NCBI GenBank assembly: GCA_024278715.1
Contig: JAJRSN010000375.1
Span: forward strand, 1-23,565
Direction of reading: 5' to 3'
DNA length: 23,565 nucleotides
From: Calditrichota bacterium
Lineage (GTDB): Bacteria > Calditrichota > Calditrichia > Calditrichales > Calditrichaceae
The position numbers were made by a program, and so were the translations under genes. The notes beneath the pieces are model-generated. The model was given only the letters and a program-made list of their open reading frames with translations, had not been told where the DNA came from and searched no databases. Below are positions 7,947 through 16,141 of this stretch, in pieces. Every line of letters starts with the position of its first letter. Position 1 is the first letter of the stretch.

Positions 7947-10900
7947 AGAAAAGGTTTTTAATTTGTCAATAAAATCATATAACCGATAACCCGCTTTAAA
8001 CGCTTCCTCGAATAATGTTTCGAGATTCCTGAGCTCTTTTAAAATTTTTTTACAATTCGTTTTAGGCTTTGAGCAATACGAAACAGTGTGCAATAAAAAG
8101 AGCCAGAACATCAATTCTTCAAAGTGTTCTTTGTTAAAATAATAAACGCCTTCAAAAGGATGAATTTTCAAATATTCGGTCGCCAAATCCACCGAGAGCA
8201 AATTTTCGATATTAAGGCTTATTTGATCGAAATCCGCAAAAGAAAATCCCTCGGGAAACAGAGTCAAAAGAAGTAGTAATTTTAAAGAAATCTTGCGCGG
8301 TTTCTCGGCTTCGTTTAAACGGTCAAGATGTTTTTGAAATATTTGAGCGAAAAGCCGCTCCGAAATAAATGAAAAATCTTTAAAGCCTTTGTATTGTAAT
8401 TTTAGGAGTATCAGCACTAACCAGAGGTAAAATACTTTCAGATCCGGAGAAAGTTGAGTGGAATTACCGGAAAAGAATTCGACCAAACGTTGGGAACGCG
8501 CGGAAACCGATTTATTCCCGGTAAGCGAGGCAAAATATCCGGAACGGTAAATTTTGAAAAAGCCATTAAACTTTTTGACAATTAATTTCAAATCCTGTTC
8601 GGGAACAGGGTCTGATTTTTCGAAGCGGGCTGCCTGATTACAAAAATCTTTAAACAAATCGAGCAGTTCGCGTCCGGGGTTTTTAGTGCGCGGTTTTTCG
8701 CGAACGATTTTCAAAGCCGATTGAAAAAAATCAAAATTCAGCAAATTATCCAATGATTTATGCAGAGGTTCATAATGGATTTCTTTGAGTGTATGATTAA
8801 GGTTTAACACGCCCGTACCGGCTAATTTTTGATAGAGCTCTCGGTAAGGCATTTGCGCCGAATGTTCCACAACTGTAAAGTTGTAATACACTTGATATTT
8901 GTAACCGCCCAGATCAACGAACAAGCCTTTTTCCCTTAATTCTTCTAATTTCCGAATAAACTCCAATTTGCTTATATGATCTTTAAATACGACAAACGCT
9001 TCATCCGAGCCGCTGAGCCCCAGCCCTTCGACCAGACTCTTCTGTATTAATTGATCGTCTTCCCTGAAGGCGGCAGACATTTTAATCCACCCCGAGGCGT
9101 GATTGTAGCTGTTGTTGTAAATGACAAGGGCGCTTTCCCGGTTAAAGCGATTACTGTAAGCAATCACATTTTCATTTACGTTTCCCTGATCCGTAAAAAC
9201 ATCGTACAGAATAAAATTATCCACTTCACTGAACAAATATCGCTTTCTAAGCAACGGAGCGATTAAGCGGAAATGTTCATGAACCAACCACGTGTCTTCT
9301 TCTTCGTGCCAGTAAGCGCGGCGGTATTCCATTCCGTATTTTTCGCTAAAGCCTTCCAATTGTCCGTGACCGAACATGGGTAAGCCGGGCATGGTTGCCA
9401 GTAAAGTGCACACGCCGAAATATTTGTCTCCTTTGCCAAATTGAGTTGCCGCGGTTTCTTCGTCCGGATTATTCATAAAGTTGACATAGCGTTTCAGAAT
9501 TTGTGGATTGAATTCCAGAACATTTTTAATTAACTGGCGAAATTTTTGATTTTCTTCGTTTTTGAGCATGTTCATAAAAGCGCTGTTATAAACCCGATGC
9601 ATTCCCAGGGTCCGCACAAAATAGCTTTCCATCATCCAAAAGGCTTCAGCCAAAAGTAGGGTGTCCGGCACTTCCTGTTGAATTCGGTCAACGACCTCCC
9701 GCCAGAATTCGTGGGGCATTTGTTTATCAAATTCCTGTCTGGTCATGGAAAATTCGGCTCTGGAGGGAATATCCCCGCCGGAGCCGGGCTCGGGAAACCA
9801 CAAGCGTTGAAAATGTTTTTTGGTCAAAGTCATGGCGGCATCAAAACGAATGACGGGAAATTGACGGGCTATTTCAAGAATTTTTTGAATAACAGCTTCA
9901 CGAACTTCGGGATTCAAATAATTTAATTGAGCCGTGTCGTTCCAGGGCATGCTCGTTCCGTCGTTGCCGTGATAGATGTAACGCACCTCGCCCGAATGAT
10001 AACGAACCCATTTAAAAACAACGGCGGCATCCGTCCGATCCCAATAGCCGTCTTCAATAAAAACGCCGATGTCCGGATGGTCGCATAAATCGGGACCGTT
10101 AAAAGAGTACTTCGGAAAAGGCGAATAGGGCAGTTGCACAAACCAGTCAGGATGTTCAATAATCCATTTGGAATCAATACCTGTGTGATTGGGAACCATG
10201 TCCGTCGCCATACGAATGCCGTATTTCCAGGCGCGTTCCTTTAAATTATTGAGAGCCTCTTCGCCGCCAAGATCGTGAGCCACCACGTAATCATAAAGCG
10301 AATAGGCGGAGGCGAGGGCTTCGGGATTGCCCGTTCGCTGCTTAATTTTTTGAGACGCCCGGCTTCTTTCCCAAATGCCGATAAGCCAAAGACCTGTAAT
10401 TCCGAATTTAGCCAGCCGTTCCAACTCTTCATCGGGAAGTTGATCGAGTCGCCGAATATCGTGATGGTATTTTTTACTTAGTTGATCCAGCCAAACATAG
10501 GTGCTTTTTGCGATAAGCACCAGCCGCGGCATCCAGTGTTCATCCCGCGAAAAGCGTTCGGGTTCCAAATCCCAGGAATCTTTAAACTCGGGAATTTCCG
10601 AAGGACCCGGTCCAAAGGTCGCCTTGTCAAAACGCGCTTTTTGTTCTTCCTTAATGAAATCCATGCTCTTCAATATTCTGTCTAAAAACGAGCCGATGTA
10701 TTCTCGCCAATGGATTCGGATGAATTCCAACTGAGCAAGAACGGCTTGCGGGTATTTTTGAGCAGGCTGACGTAAAAAGTCCAGAAAAGAAATCTTCTGC
10801 TTCGGAAGTTTGGGAGCCTCTTTAAAATAATCATCGATCAGATTATATGTTTTATCGAATGCGCTGACTTTTTCCAAATCCGAGGGATCGATAAGCGTGT

Positions 10901-11381
10901 TGACGGAAGCGAAAGCCGGGTTAAGATTATCCAGCCAAAGCACAATAATTTCGTCTAATAAAATAAAGCGGTTAGGAAATGATTCGGTTTTGTTTTTGAG
11001 ATATTCGTTTACAGAAATTTTGTTGTTGAAAACTTCGGTAGGGGGGAAAAGCTCGCAAAATTTCTTTAATAACTTTTGGTATTCCTTTTGCCCTAAAGAG
11101 CCGATCAGGTGGTTTTCCAATTTATCGTATAGTTCGGGATGAAAGTTTTTAAAGTAATAACGAATCATATAGTGTTCTATTTCATGAAGCAAGCCCAAAG
11201 CATTCAGTTCGCTTGCCCGAATTTCGCTGTTAATTTCATGCAATCTTTCGGCTAATGTTCGGGTAGCGCGCATATTCAGAAAAACAATATCGCCCTGAAG
11301 ATTAAACAGCGATTCGTCAAGTTCAAATTGCTTTCTTGCCTTGCGGTTGGGATGAAATTCTGCCATAAAATTAAAATCCAT
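7926..11381 (-). CDS. Large cytoplasmic GH13-family protein with non-canonical fourth conserved region
   Basis: This 1151-residue protein has no signal peptide. The N-terminal 280 residues are mostly helical and unassigned. A GH13 barrel follows (about 285-720), then a beta-type domain and a helical C-terminal part with no assignment, the latter covering about 300 residues. Barrel motifs are WLIGIWERS, DMVPNH (394-399), VIRFDAA with nucleophile Asp514, LLLAEAF with acid/base Glu579, and a fourth region reading FMNNPDEET where most family members have NHD. Asp640 is kept but the preceding His is Pro639. From memory, GH13_3 maltosyltransferases (GlgE) have a similar Asn-x-Pro-Asp, but other GlgE signatures are absent. 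The start at 11381 has GGAG six bases upstream. An alpha-glucan enzyme (hydrolase or transferase) is likely; substrate and reaction type are unknown. The frame is intact throughout. Confidence 0.85.
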   Translation of the reverse strand: MDFNFMAEFHPNRKARKQFELDESLFNLQGDIVFLNMRATRTLAERLHEINSEIRASELNALGLLHEIEHYMIRYYFKNFHPELYDKLENHLIGSLGQKEYQKLLKKFCELFPPTEVFNNKISVNEYLKNKTESFPNRFILLDEIIVLWLDNLNPAFASVNTLIDPSDLEKVSAFDKTYNLIDDYFKEAPKLPKQKISFLDFLRQPAQKYPQAVLAQLEFIRIHWREYIGSFLDRILKSMDFIKEEQKARFDKATFGPGPSEIPEFKDSWDLEPERFSRDEHWMPRLVLIAKSTYVWLDQLSKKYHHDIRRLDQLPDEELERLAKFGITGLWLIGIWERSRASQKIKQRTGNPEALASAYSLYDYVVAHDLGGEEALNNLKERAWKYGIRMATDMVPNHTGIDSKWIIEHPDWFVQLPYSPFPKYSFNGPDLCDHPDIGVFIEDGYWDRTDAAVVFKWVRYHSGEVRYIYHGNDGTSMPWNDTAQLNYLNPEVREAVIQKILEIARQFPVIRFDAAMTLTKKHFQRLWFPEPGSGGDIPSRAEFSMTRQEFDKQMPHEFWREVVDRIQQEVPDTLLLAEAFWMMESYFVRTLGMHRVYNSAFMNMLKNEENQKFRQLIKNVLEFNPQILKRYVNFMNNPDEETAATQFGKGDKYFGVCTLLATMPGLPMFGHGQLEGFSEKYGMEYRRAYWHEEEDTWLVHEHFRLIAPLLRKRYLFSEVDNFILYDVFTDQGNVNENVIAYSNRFNRESALVIYNNSYNHASGWIKMSAAFREDDQLIQKSLVEGLGLSGSDEAFVVFKDHISKLEFIRKLEELREKGLFVDLGGYKYQVYYNFTVVEHSAQMPYRELYQKLAGTGVLNLNHTLKEIHYEPLHKSLDNLLNFDFFQSALKIVREKPRTKNPGRELLDLFKDFCNQAARFEKSDPVPEQDLKLIVKKFNGFFKIYRSGYFASLTGNKSVSARSQRLVEFFSGNSTQLSPDLKVFYLWLVLILLKLQYKGFKDFSFISERLFAQIFQKHLDRLNEAEKPRKISLKLLLLLTLFPEGFSFADFDQISLNIENLLSVDLATEYLKIHPFEGVYYFNKEHFEELMFWLFLLHTVSYCSKPKTNCKKILKELRNLETLFEEAFKAGYRLYDFIDKLKTFSSVDQRK

Positions 11382-11690
11382 TTGTATCTCCGATAAAATA
11401 GCTGTCGATCAATTACTGAAAAGAAAGTTAAAGGAATACGGTACTTATGGCAAATGGATATGAATCGATTTTTGTTTAAAGTGAAAATAAAAGCGGAACA
11501 TAAACTGTTAACTTGCAAATCCGCAAAGAAAGTTAAAAAAACGGAGAGTTTTTCTGTTTACAAAAAAGTGTCCTGCGCCGAGTGAATTATCGAAATCGCC
11601 TTTTCCCGATCCGCGATCGATAAAAAAGAGAAATAGGATTACAAAACGCAGTTACGTTAATCAAAACCACAGTTTTCCGAAGATAAAGAA
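11382..11690. other. Noncoding gap of 309 bp between two minus-strand genes
   Basis: The gap lies upstream of the large GH13 gene and downstream of the cyclophilin gene. It is AT-rich with many A-runs. I see no tRNA, no clear riboswitch and no strong terminator. On the minus strand TTGCCA (11448-11453) is followed after 17 bases by TAACTT, too weak a -10 to call. A short self-complementary patch (GATCCGCGATC, about 11610-11621) and a 5-bp AAAAC/GTTTT hairpin just past the cyclophilin stop are the only structures noticed. Confidence 0.5.
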
Positions 11691-12353
11691 TTACTTAAAG
11701 ACATCGATTTTTAGTATTACTACCGGGCGCTTGGGCAAATTGTTTTCGTCGGTCGGCACGTTGGCAATTTTATCCACAACGTCCATGCCTTTGGTGACCT
11801 TGCCGAAAATTGTGTATTGATTATCCAGATGATAAGCGGGCGCCTGGGTGATGTAAAACTGTGATCCCGCTCCGAGGGCGACATTTCCGGGGCGCGCCAT
11901 GGCTATTACGCCGCGCTCGTGTTTTAAATCGTTGAACTCGTGAGGAATATTTACCAACGGTCCGCCAAGTCCGTAACTGTTAATATTTTTGGTGCGGGTA
12001 TTTGGATCGCCGCCCTGAATCATAAACCCCTTTATTACGCGATGAAACAAAATGTTGTCGTAATAACCGCTTTCCGCCCGAACAATAAAGTTAAAACAAG
12101 TAATAGGAGCTTTTTCCGGAAAGAAAGACAGTTCAATGCTGCCATAATTGGTTACGATTCTTGCTTTAACGTTTTTCATTTCGTCAATTAAAAAGCGGAT
12201 GTTCTGGGCAAGTTGTTCGTACTGTAGCAATTTTAATTTCAATTCCGAGACCTGTTCTTTTAACTGTTGATTTTCTTCGATCAGTTTTTTGTCTTTACAC
12301 GAAGTAGCAAAGGCAAAGATCAGAAAAACGCCGAGTATAAATACCTTTTTCAT
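11691..12353 (-). CDS. Cyclophilin-type peptidyl-prolyl cis-trans isomerase, lipoprotein with coiled coil
   Basis: This 220-residue protein has a lipoprotein signal ending ATSC (Cys19), a charged heptad-like coiled coil at about 22-60, and a cyclophilin domain at about 63-218. Domain signatures are IELSFFPEKAPITCFNF, FHRVIKGFMIQGGDP (the catalytic Arg is in FHRV), GVIAMAR and GSQFYIT. It should speed prolyl isomerisation of periplasmic or surface proteins and is probably anchored in a membrane facing the periplasm. The coiled coil may mediate oligomerisation or hold the domain away from the membrane. The usual Trp of cyclosporin-sensitive enzymes appears to be replaced, as in many bacterial members (QAPAYHLDNQYTIFG). 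The ATG is well placed after AGGAGG with a seven-base spacer. Confidence 0.93.
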   Translation of the reverse strand: MKKVFILGVFLIFAFATSCKDKKLIEENQQLKEQVSELKLKLLQYEQLAQNIRFLIDEMKNVKARIVTNYGSIELSFFPEKAPITCFNFIVRAESGYYDNILFHRVIKGFMIQGGDPNTRTKNINSYGLGGPLVNIPHEFNDLKHERGVIAMARPGNVALGAGSQFYITQAPAYHLDNQYTIFGKVTKGMDVVDKIANVPTDENNLPKRPVVILKIDVFK

Positions 12354-12537
12354 GGAAGAGCCTCCTGATTTTCATCAAATCCAAAAGAAATTAGAAGATT
12401 ATTTTAAAAGTTGCAAAACCGGATGCCTGAAATTGAACAGAAAATGTGCAATTAAAAGATTTTTTCGACAAGGTTCTTCATCATAATTTAGAAGACGACG
12501 ACTATTGACATAAAGAAAGGATATGAAAGAGGCTCGC

Positions 12538-12771
12538 ATGCCGATTCAAAATTTATATGAAAAACACAAATATTTGCAGGAACGTTTACGGATTTTGATT
12601 TTGCAAAACAGTTCGGAACAGGAAGATTACGACGAGAGCTTTTTAAGAGAACTACAGACAATTACCCGGCAAATGCTTTCAATCAAAAAGCAATTGAAAA
12701 ATCACAAGGATGAAGTCGGAAGACCGGTGTTCCCTGCATTTCAAAACCTCACAGGTTTAGAAAACCTGTGA
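12538..12771 (+). CDS. Small charged coiled-coil protein, function unknown
   Basis: A 77-residue ORF, mainly amphipathic helix (LYEKHKYLQERLRILILQ, then LRELQTITRQMLSIKKQLKNH), with no signal peptide or recognisable family. I prefer the ATG at 12538, which has GAGG five bases upstream, over the ATG at 12523, whose AAAGGA is only one base away. The last ten or so residues (FQNLTGLENL) and the stop codon are encoded by a perfect palindrome, so the original C-terminus was probably different or ended nearby. It is divergent from the cyclophilin gene and convergent with the C1 peptidase gene. Coding status rests on length, helix periodicity and the ribosome site only. Confidence 0.5.
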   Translation: MPIQNLYEKHKYLQERLRILILQNSSEQEDYDESFLRELQTITRQMLSIKKQLKNHKDEVGRPVFPAFQNLTGLENL

Positions 12772-12773
12772 GG
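12747..12773. repeat. Perfect 12-bp palindrome with 3-base loop at a convergent gene junction
   Basis: Left arm CCTCACAGGTTT (12747-12758), loop AGA, right arm AAACCTGTGAGG (12762-12773), with no mismatch. It lies between the small coiled-coil ORF, whose TGA stop (12769-12771) is in the right arm, and the convergent C1 peptidase gene, whose stop is 14 bp away. On the minus strand the stem is followed by TTTTGAAAT, so it could terminate the peptidase transcript; on the plus strand no T-run follows. Similar CCTCACAGGTTT palindromes are, from memory, scattered in intergenic regions of Bacteroidota-like genomes. Only one copy is visible in this window. Confidence 0.75.
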
Positions 12774-12786
12774 CGTCAATGATAAA

Positions 12787-13965
12787 TCAATTTTCGTTAA
12801 ATTTTTTCAGCAAGTCTTTCACCGCGTCTTTGTGCACCATAAAACTCAGCATTTTTAATTTGATAAAATCATCCCTAAAGAAATAATAGCCTTTGTACTT
12901 TCCTTCGCGCGAACTGGAAGCGGAATCTTTGATTAAAAACCAGTCGTGTCCGTTTTTATGCGTATAGCCGACAATGTGCACGCCGTGATCGTCGGTAGTT
13001 GTGTGGTTGTAAATCCTGAATTCGCGCGAAGACTGATTGATGGATTTTGAAGGCAGATCCCAGGGCACGATAATGGCGATGTCTCCTTCTCCGTATTTTC
13101 CGGGCTCGCTGACATCGCCTCCGATGGCAACGGAATAACCGTTTTTAATAGCGTTTTTAATCGCTTTGTAAAATTCATTTAACGGGATGTTGCGATAGTC
13201 CTTGGAATGCCACCAGTTGTCGGGAACTTCAAATTCAGCCTTGGTATAAAACGGATGTTTGATAGTGGACATGAATTCCACATAATCATCGGGATTCAGT
13301 TTGCAAACCTGGTCTCTGAAGGCGATTGGCGTGTAGGTCTTTCCCTGATATTCAAACGTTTCGGGAGGTTCGCCCATGTATTTATTTAATATTTGTTTAA
13401 TCGTTGTTAATACTATTTTTTCGTCCCAGTAGCCCTTTTCTTTGATAAAATTCAGGTAATCGCGCATTTCCCGGAACAACTTCCGATGGGTGTATCGTTC
13501 CTGTCCGGGCAGAAGACCGGAATAAACATCGTAAGGGACAATGCCGTATTGTTTGATTCGCGCTATGGCGGAATTAGATTCGGACCCTTCGCCGAATTCA
13601 GAGTCGCCTTTTTCCCGCACAAAGCGTCGGGCTTTTTCGACATACTCCCAATAAACCACGAACATTTCGGAAAGTTTTATTTTTTGTTTGTTCATGCGGT
13701 AAATATCGGATTCAAGAAATGAAATGGTTGAAAACGCCCAGCAGGTTCCGGTCGTGTCCTGATGAACAGGATCGAAATGAAAGACACGCGTTTTAAAATC
13801 TTCCAAAGCGGGCTTTTTTACTTTTGAAAAATCGGCGGTTAATACGGTTTTTTCTTTGCCCCATACCACCTTTTTTTTGTAAAAAGCCTTATCCTGCGCC
13901 TTCAAAGGATTAAAAAGCAGCCCTGCGGAAAAGACGACAATTAAAAAGAAATTAAATTGTTTCAT
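12787..13965 (-). CDS. Exported C1 family cysteine peptidase (PepC/bleomycin-hydrolase-like)
   Basis: This 392-residue protein has a Sec signal (cleavage expected after LKA at residue 23) and a papain-fold peptidase over about residues 55-385. Gln69 and Cys75 fit the oxyanion-hole and nucleophile pattern (HQDTTGTCWAF), and His327 lies in DDHGVHIVGY. The third position, usually Asn in an NSWG-type motif, reads IKDSASS with Asp347. The long insertion between Cys and His, and the block SVAIGGDVSEPG followed by DWFLIKD and GYYFFRDDFIKLKML, resemble the C1B/PepC group rather than papain itself. It should cleave peptides in the periplasm or outside the cell. The ATG has AAGGAGG eight bases upstream. 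It is transcribed alone, divergent from the cyclic-nucleotide-binding gene. Confidence 0.85.
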   Translation of the reverse strand: MKQFNFFLIVVFSAGLLFNPLKAQDKAFYKKKVVWGKEKTVLTADFSKVKKPALEDFKTRVFHFDPVHQDTTGTCWAFSTISFLESDIYRMNKQKIKLSEMFVVYWEYVEKARRFVREKGDSEFGEGSESNSAIARIKQYGIVPYDVYSGLLPGQERYTHRKLFREMRDYLNFIKEKGYWDEKIVLTTIKQILNKYMGEPPETFEYQGKTYTPIAFRDQVCKLNPDDYVEFMSTIKHPFYTKAEFEVPDNWWHSKDYRNIPLNEFYKAIKNAIKNGYSVAIGGDVSEPGKYGEGDIAIIVPWDLPSKSINQSSREFRIYNHTTTDDHGVHIVGYTHKNGHDWFLIKDSASSSREGKYKGYYFFRDDFIKLKMLSFMVHKDAVKDLLKKFNEN

Positions 13966-14004
13966 TAATAAACCCTCCTTAGTTAAATCAGTCCGACTTT
14001 AATG

Positions 14005-14024
14005 AAAAACTATTTGCAGTTTTT
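14005..14024. repeat. Small inverted repeat in a divergent intergenic region
   Basis: AAAAACT (14005-14011) and AGTTTTT (14018-14024) flank six bases between the divergent C1 peptidase and cyclic-nucleotide-binding genes. It could be an operator or a chance structure in AT-rich sequence; nothing else supports a role. Confidence 0.25.
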
Positions 14025-14083
14025 GCTTTTTAACACATAATTTAAAGTGAATACGCATAAATTCAAAAACAAACTGATAGCAC

Positions 14084-14112
14084 TTGCTACCGGTCAGAAC
14101 TAAATTTATATT
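14084..14112 (+). promoter_or_regulatory. Sigma70-like promoter of the cNMP-binding/permease operon
   Basis: TTGCTA (14084-14089), 17 bases, TATATT (14107-14112): four of six and five of six matches to the standard -35 and -10. Transcription would begin near 14119, about 20 bases before the ATG at 14141, and would leave a TTG at 14129 almost without leader. This supports 14141 as the start. Confidence 0.5.
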
Positions 14113-14140
14113 CAATTAAACAAAATCATTGGGGAAGCCG

Positions 14141-14665
14141 ATGCACGAAGATAGTTTGTGGACAAATATTTTTCGCCTTAAATCCGGTGAGAAAGAAGAC
14201 ATTCTTACAGTGTTAAAACGTATTCCGCTCTTTCAGGATTTAACCAGGAAGGAACTGCGTCAGTTAGAAAGAATTTTACATCAGCGTACTTACAAAAAGG
14301 ACGAGGTCATTTTTTCCGAAGGCGAGCCCGGGGTGGGGATGTACATCATCGAATCGGGTCAGGTACGAATTACGCTTGGCAATGAGCAAAAAGTTCTGGC
14401 GGTTTTATCCAAAGGCGATTTTTTCGGAGAAATGGCTCTGCTGCTGGAAGCGCCGAGAACCGCCTCGGCGATCGCCAGTAAACCGAGCAGATTGTACGGT
14501 TTTTTTCAACCGGATCTTTTCAGTATTCTCGAAACCTACCCGAGAACAGGCAATAAAATTCTTTTGCGCTTGTCGCAAATGATTGCGGAACGGTTGCGCC
14601 ACAGCAATCTTGAAAACCGTGAGTTAAGAAATAAATTGAATTCCTTACTTAAGAAGGAAGACTAA
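14141..14665 (+). CDS. Cyclic nucleotide-binding domain protein without DNA-binding domain
   Basis: This 174-residue protein consists of a CRP/PKA-type cNMP-binding domain at about residues 25-145, followed by a helical C-terminus (RLSQMIAERLRHSN, then RELRNKLNSLLKK). The phosphate-binding cassette is good: GDFFGEMALLLEAPRTASA, with the Glu and Arg that contact ribose and cyclic phosphate. There is no helix-turn-helix, so it is not a CRP-type regulator and probably acts by protein contact. The ATG at 14141 is chosen over TTG 14129 because of the promoter position and a GGGGA site. It overlaps the AI-2E-type permease gene by one base (TAATG), and the two are probably co-translated. It may gate or sense for the permease, which is inference from coupling. 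Confidence 0.85.
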   Translation: MHEDSLWTNIFRLKSGEKEDILTVLKRIPLFQDLTRKELRQLERILHQRTYKKDEVIFSEGEPGVGMYIIESGQVRITLGNEQKVLAVLSKGDFFGEMALLLEAPRTASAIASKPSRLYGFFQPDLFSILETYPRTGNKILLRLSQMIAERLRHSNLENRELRNKLNSLLKKED

Positions 14666-15702
14666 TGGACGTTACAGTTAATCGATTTTTGAAAATAGTC
14701 CTTTCCATAATGTTTTTGTTGGCTATCGGCTGGGTGGTCGTTGAGCTGAGTTCCATTTTGATAATTTTTATTATCGGGGCTTTGCTGGCTTATATTCTTG
14801 ACCCGATCACATCGTTTTTGGAATACAAAGGGCTTTCGCGAACTTCCGCCACGGCGGTAATTTTTCTTTGTCTTGCTTTGCTGCTGTTCATCTTTATCTA
14901 TTTTATCGTTCCCCCGATAATCGACCAGATTAAAGTGATTCAGTACAACCTTGGAAGCGGCAAAAGCGCTGAAACAATTAACAGGATCGAGCAGTTTATA
15001 CGTAATAACTTGCCGATGTTAAAAGACGTGAATCTGGATTTACAGAACAAATTGAATACTGCGGTAAACCATTTTTCGAATTCGATCTTTTCTTTGGTGG
15101 GCAGCGTTATATCCATAATTACCACACTGGTAATTATTCCCTTTGTGGTTTTCTTTTTACTCAAGGACGGCAGGGCGTTGATAAAAAGTATGGTGAGCAT
15201 TATTCCCAACCGCTATTTTGAAATAACCCTTAATTTGATTTACAAAACCGATAAACAAATCGGCGGTTACCTGCGCGGTCAGTTTTTTGACGCCCTGATT
15301 ATCGGCTTTCTTTCCGTTGTGGCTTTATGGGTTTTAAACGTTCCCTATTTTTTGCTTATAGGCGCGTTTGCCGGTCTTGCCAATATGGTTCCCTACATCG
15401 GACCTTTAACGGGAGCCGTTATTGCTATTTTGGTTGTAACCATAACGAACGGAGCTGTGAACCAGATGCTGATGGTGGCGGGAGCTTTTGCTTTGATTCA
15501 GTTGTTGGACAATGTGCTTGTGCAGCCGATTGTTGTCGCCAGAAGCGTGCAGATGCATCCCTTATTGGTGATTTTTGCGGTAATCGTGGGCGGACAGTTT
15601 TTTGGAGTGATAGGAATGTTTTTGGCGGTTCCGGCTGCAGCAATTTTAAAGGTTTTTGTGCTCGAAATTTATTACCTTTACAAAAAGGTTAATTTCGCCT
15701 GA
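14665..15702 (+). CDS. AI-2E family (PerM-type) membrane transporter
   Basis: This 345-residue protein is of usual family length, with about eight membrane segments: two to three N-terminal, a soluble helical stretch (about 90-140), then five more. Family signatures are FVVFFLLKDGRALIKSM, GGYLRGQFFDALIIGFLS, GLANMVPYIGPLTGAV and VQMHPLLVIFAVIVGG with GVIGMFLAVPAAA. The family is named for the E. coli AI-2 exporter TqsA, but members have also been linked to Na+/H+ exchange and other export, so the substrate is not predictable. Its ATG overlaps the stop of the cNMP-binding gene, with AAGGAAG as ribosome site inside that gene. Confidence 0.92.
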   Translation: MDVTVNRFLKIVLSIMFLLAIGWVVVELSSILIIFIIGALLAYILDPITSFLEYKGLSRTSATAVIFLCLALLLFIFIYFIVPPIIDQIKVIQYNLGSGKSAETINRIEQFIRNNLPMLKDVNLDLQNKLNTAVNHFSNSIFSLVGSVISIITTLVIIPFVVFFLLKDGRALIKSMVSIIPNRYFEITLNLIYKTDKQIGGYLRGQFFDALIIGFLSVVALWVLNVPYFLLIGAFAGLANMVPYIGPLTGAVIAILVVTITNGAVNQMLMVAGAFALIQLLDNVLVQPIVVARSVQMHPLLVIFAVIVGGQFFGVIGMFLAVPAAAILKVFVLEIYYLYKKVNFA

Positions 15703-15737
15703 ATTTGAAACAACAAGTATTAAAAACGGGAATGATG

Positions 15738-16133
15738 ATGGAAGAAAAAAAGAATATTCTGGAATGGATGCCCATTTTAACATTTATCGGCAGCTATTTT
15801 CTTTTTCATCTTTTTGACTGGATAGAAGCCACGCAGTTTTTCTGGGCTGCGATTGTGGCAACAATTACTTACGGTCTTATGGTGGCTGATTTAAAAATGG
15901 AACATAAAGGTAAAAAGTGGGATTATAAGCCTTTGAATTTTTTTATCGGCTTGCTCACCCTCTTTGTAATTGTGTTGTTCTTTCAAAACTTTCTGCACTG
16001 GCGTCGAATGATTGGTAATTTGTACCGCATGGCTATTCTTTACTCTCTTATTATTATTTTTATTGCCATTCTTTTTCGCGGAATCCGGGTTTATATTTGG
16101 CACAAAACAATGTTGGAACAAAAAAAGAAGTGA
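15738..16133 (+). CDS. Small four-helix membrane protein, function unknown
   Basis: A 131-residue protein with four predicted membrane segments at about residues 6-26, 30-52, 66-86 and 95-118, joined by short charged loops, and a Lys-rich end. I do not recognise the family. It follows the AI-2E-type gene closely and is presumably in the same transcript. The start is uncertain: a TTG at 15705 opens the same frame and three ATGs stand in tandem at 15732, 15735 and 15738. I chose the last because GGGA lies six bases before it. An accessory role for the transporter is possible but unsupported beyond position. Confidence 0.65.
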   Translation: MEEKKNILEWMPILTFIGSYFLFHLFDWIEATQFFWAAIVATITYGLMVADLKMEHKGKKWDYKPLNFFIGLLTLFVIVLFFQNFLHWRRMIGNLYRMAILYSLIIIFIAILFRGIRVYIWHKTMLEQKKK

Positions 16134-16141
16134 TTTTTCTC

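Noticed and set aside
4477..11381. A single glycogen operon of the two GH13 genes
   Set aside because: They are on opposite strands and converge, one product is exported and the other not, and no glycogen synthase, phosphorylase or branching enzyme is present.
11454..11585. 43-residue Lys-rich plus-strand ORF in the gap upstream of the large GH13 gene
   Set aside because: No ribosome site, composition explained by A-rich noncoding sequence, and no neighbour on the same strand.
12289..12486. Plus-strand frame from 12289, including a 44-residue Cys/Lys-rich piece from ATG 12352, in the leader of the cyclophilin gene
   Set aside because: No ribosome site, it overlaps the N-terminus and AGGAGG of the cyclophilin gene on the other strand, and it resembles no family.
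12505..12510. Perfect TTGACA before the small coiled-coil ORF
   Set aside because: No -10-like hexamer at 16-18 bases, and it would place transcription inside the ORF.
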